Below, piece after piece: positions 6,067-6,165 of a stretch of 6,165 nt of DNA. Source of the stretch: Anaerolineae bacterium (GTDB taxonomy: Bacteria > Chloroflexota > Anaerolineae > Anaerolineales > E44-bin32); the NCBI GenBank assembly GCA_030673735.1, contig DAOVIK010000107.1, forward strand, positions 1-6,165. Reading direction: 5' to 3'. Below the pieces are notes generated by a model that was not told where the DNA came from, did no database searches, and saw only the letters and a program-made list of their open reading frames with translations. Each line of letters begins with the position of its first letter. Position 1 is the stretch's first letter. The translations under genes and the position numbers were made by a program.

Positions 6067-6165
6067 TTGACTGAAAGCAACAGCTCTCCCACGGTTCGTG
6101 CAAGAATTCTGCGGTGGCTGCTGGCCGCGTGGATGATCGCGGTTCTCATCCTTTATTGGATCGTG
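6067..6165 (+). CDS. N-terminal start of a probable membrane protein (partial, unrecognised)
   Basis: From TTG 6067 the frame stays open to the window end (33 codons). The peptide has a short polar start (TESNSSPTVRAR), a basic cluster (Arg11, Arg13, Arg16), then a hydrophobic run LLAAWMIAVLILYWIV, which is typical of an inside-to-outside first membrane helix or an uncleaved signal anchor. The frame is open back to the stop of the 6-dehydrogenase gene, so TTG 5989 or the late ATG 6133 are also possible starts; the Shine-Dalgarno before 6067 (GAAAG at 6052-6056) is weak. I do not recognise the family from this short piece; VanZ-like or other polysaccharide-locus membrane proteins would fit, but that is only a guess. 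Confidence 0.45.
   Translation, partial: MTESNSSPTVRARILRWLLAAWMIAVLILYWIV

Noticed and set aside
5982..6074. A 30-codon frame starting at ATG 5982, overlapping the dehydrogenase stop
   Set aside because: It has an Arg/Ser-rich unstructured translation, no ribosome binding site at good spacing and no family resemblance; the overlapping membrane-protein frame is more plausible.

Overview
The window is a compact, one-strand (+) stretch of a surface-polysaccharide (O-antigen, capsule or exopolysaccharide) biosynthesis locus. By eye the base composition is moderately GC-rich (upper 50s percent). The proteins look proteobacterial: a PglC-type phosphoglycosyl transferase, an ArnB-like DegT aminotransferase, a WbpA-type nucleotide-sugar 6-dehydrogenase and a UDP-uronate 4-epimerase. 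A gamma- or betaproteobacterium is the best guess, but nothing here fixes the genus.

Layout. 1-93: last 30 codons of a protein that looks like the C-terminus of a GT4-type glycosyltransferase. 90-722: small monotopic phosphoglycosyl transferase, overlapping the previous gene by ATGA. 723-847: 125-bp spacer with a fair sigma-70-like promoter candidate. 848-2035: PLP-dependent nucleotide-sugar aminotransferase. 2039-3595: a 518-residue protein joining a four-helix FlaA1/WbpM-like membrane region directly to an extended SDR (NAD-dependent epimerase-type) domain. It starts at TTG behind a strong Shine-Dalgarno that lies inside the last codons of the aminotransferase gene. 3596-3674: short spacer with a small inverted repeat. 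3675-4646: UDP-uronate 4-epimerase-like SDR. 4678-5982: UDP-GlcNAc/UDP-sugar 6-dehydrogenase, WbpA-like. 5983-6165: probable start of another membrane protein, cut by the window end. There is no gene-free stretch above 300 bases, and I see no RNA gene, IS element or CRISPR.

How they may work together. The 6-dehydrogenase would make a UDP-uronic acid (likely UDP-GlcNAcA) and the 4-epimerase would convert it to the galacto form (UDP-GalNAcA or UDP-GalA). The aminotransferase would put an amino group on a keto-sugar nucleotide. The phosphoglycosyl transferase would move the first sugar-1-phosphate onto undecaprenyl phosphate at the inner membrane, and glycosyltransferases such as the one ending at 93 would extend the chain. 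The membrane-anchored SDR is the least expected component: it has the membrane module of the UDP-sugar 4,6-dehydratases but a different catalytic module. The substrates of the aminotransferase and the fusion cannot be set from the sequence alone.
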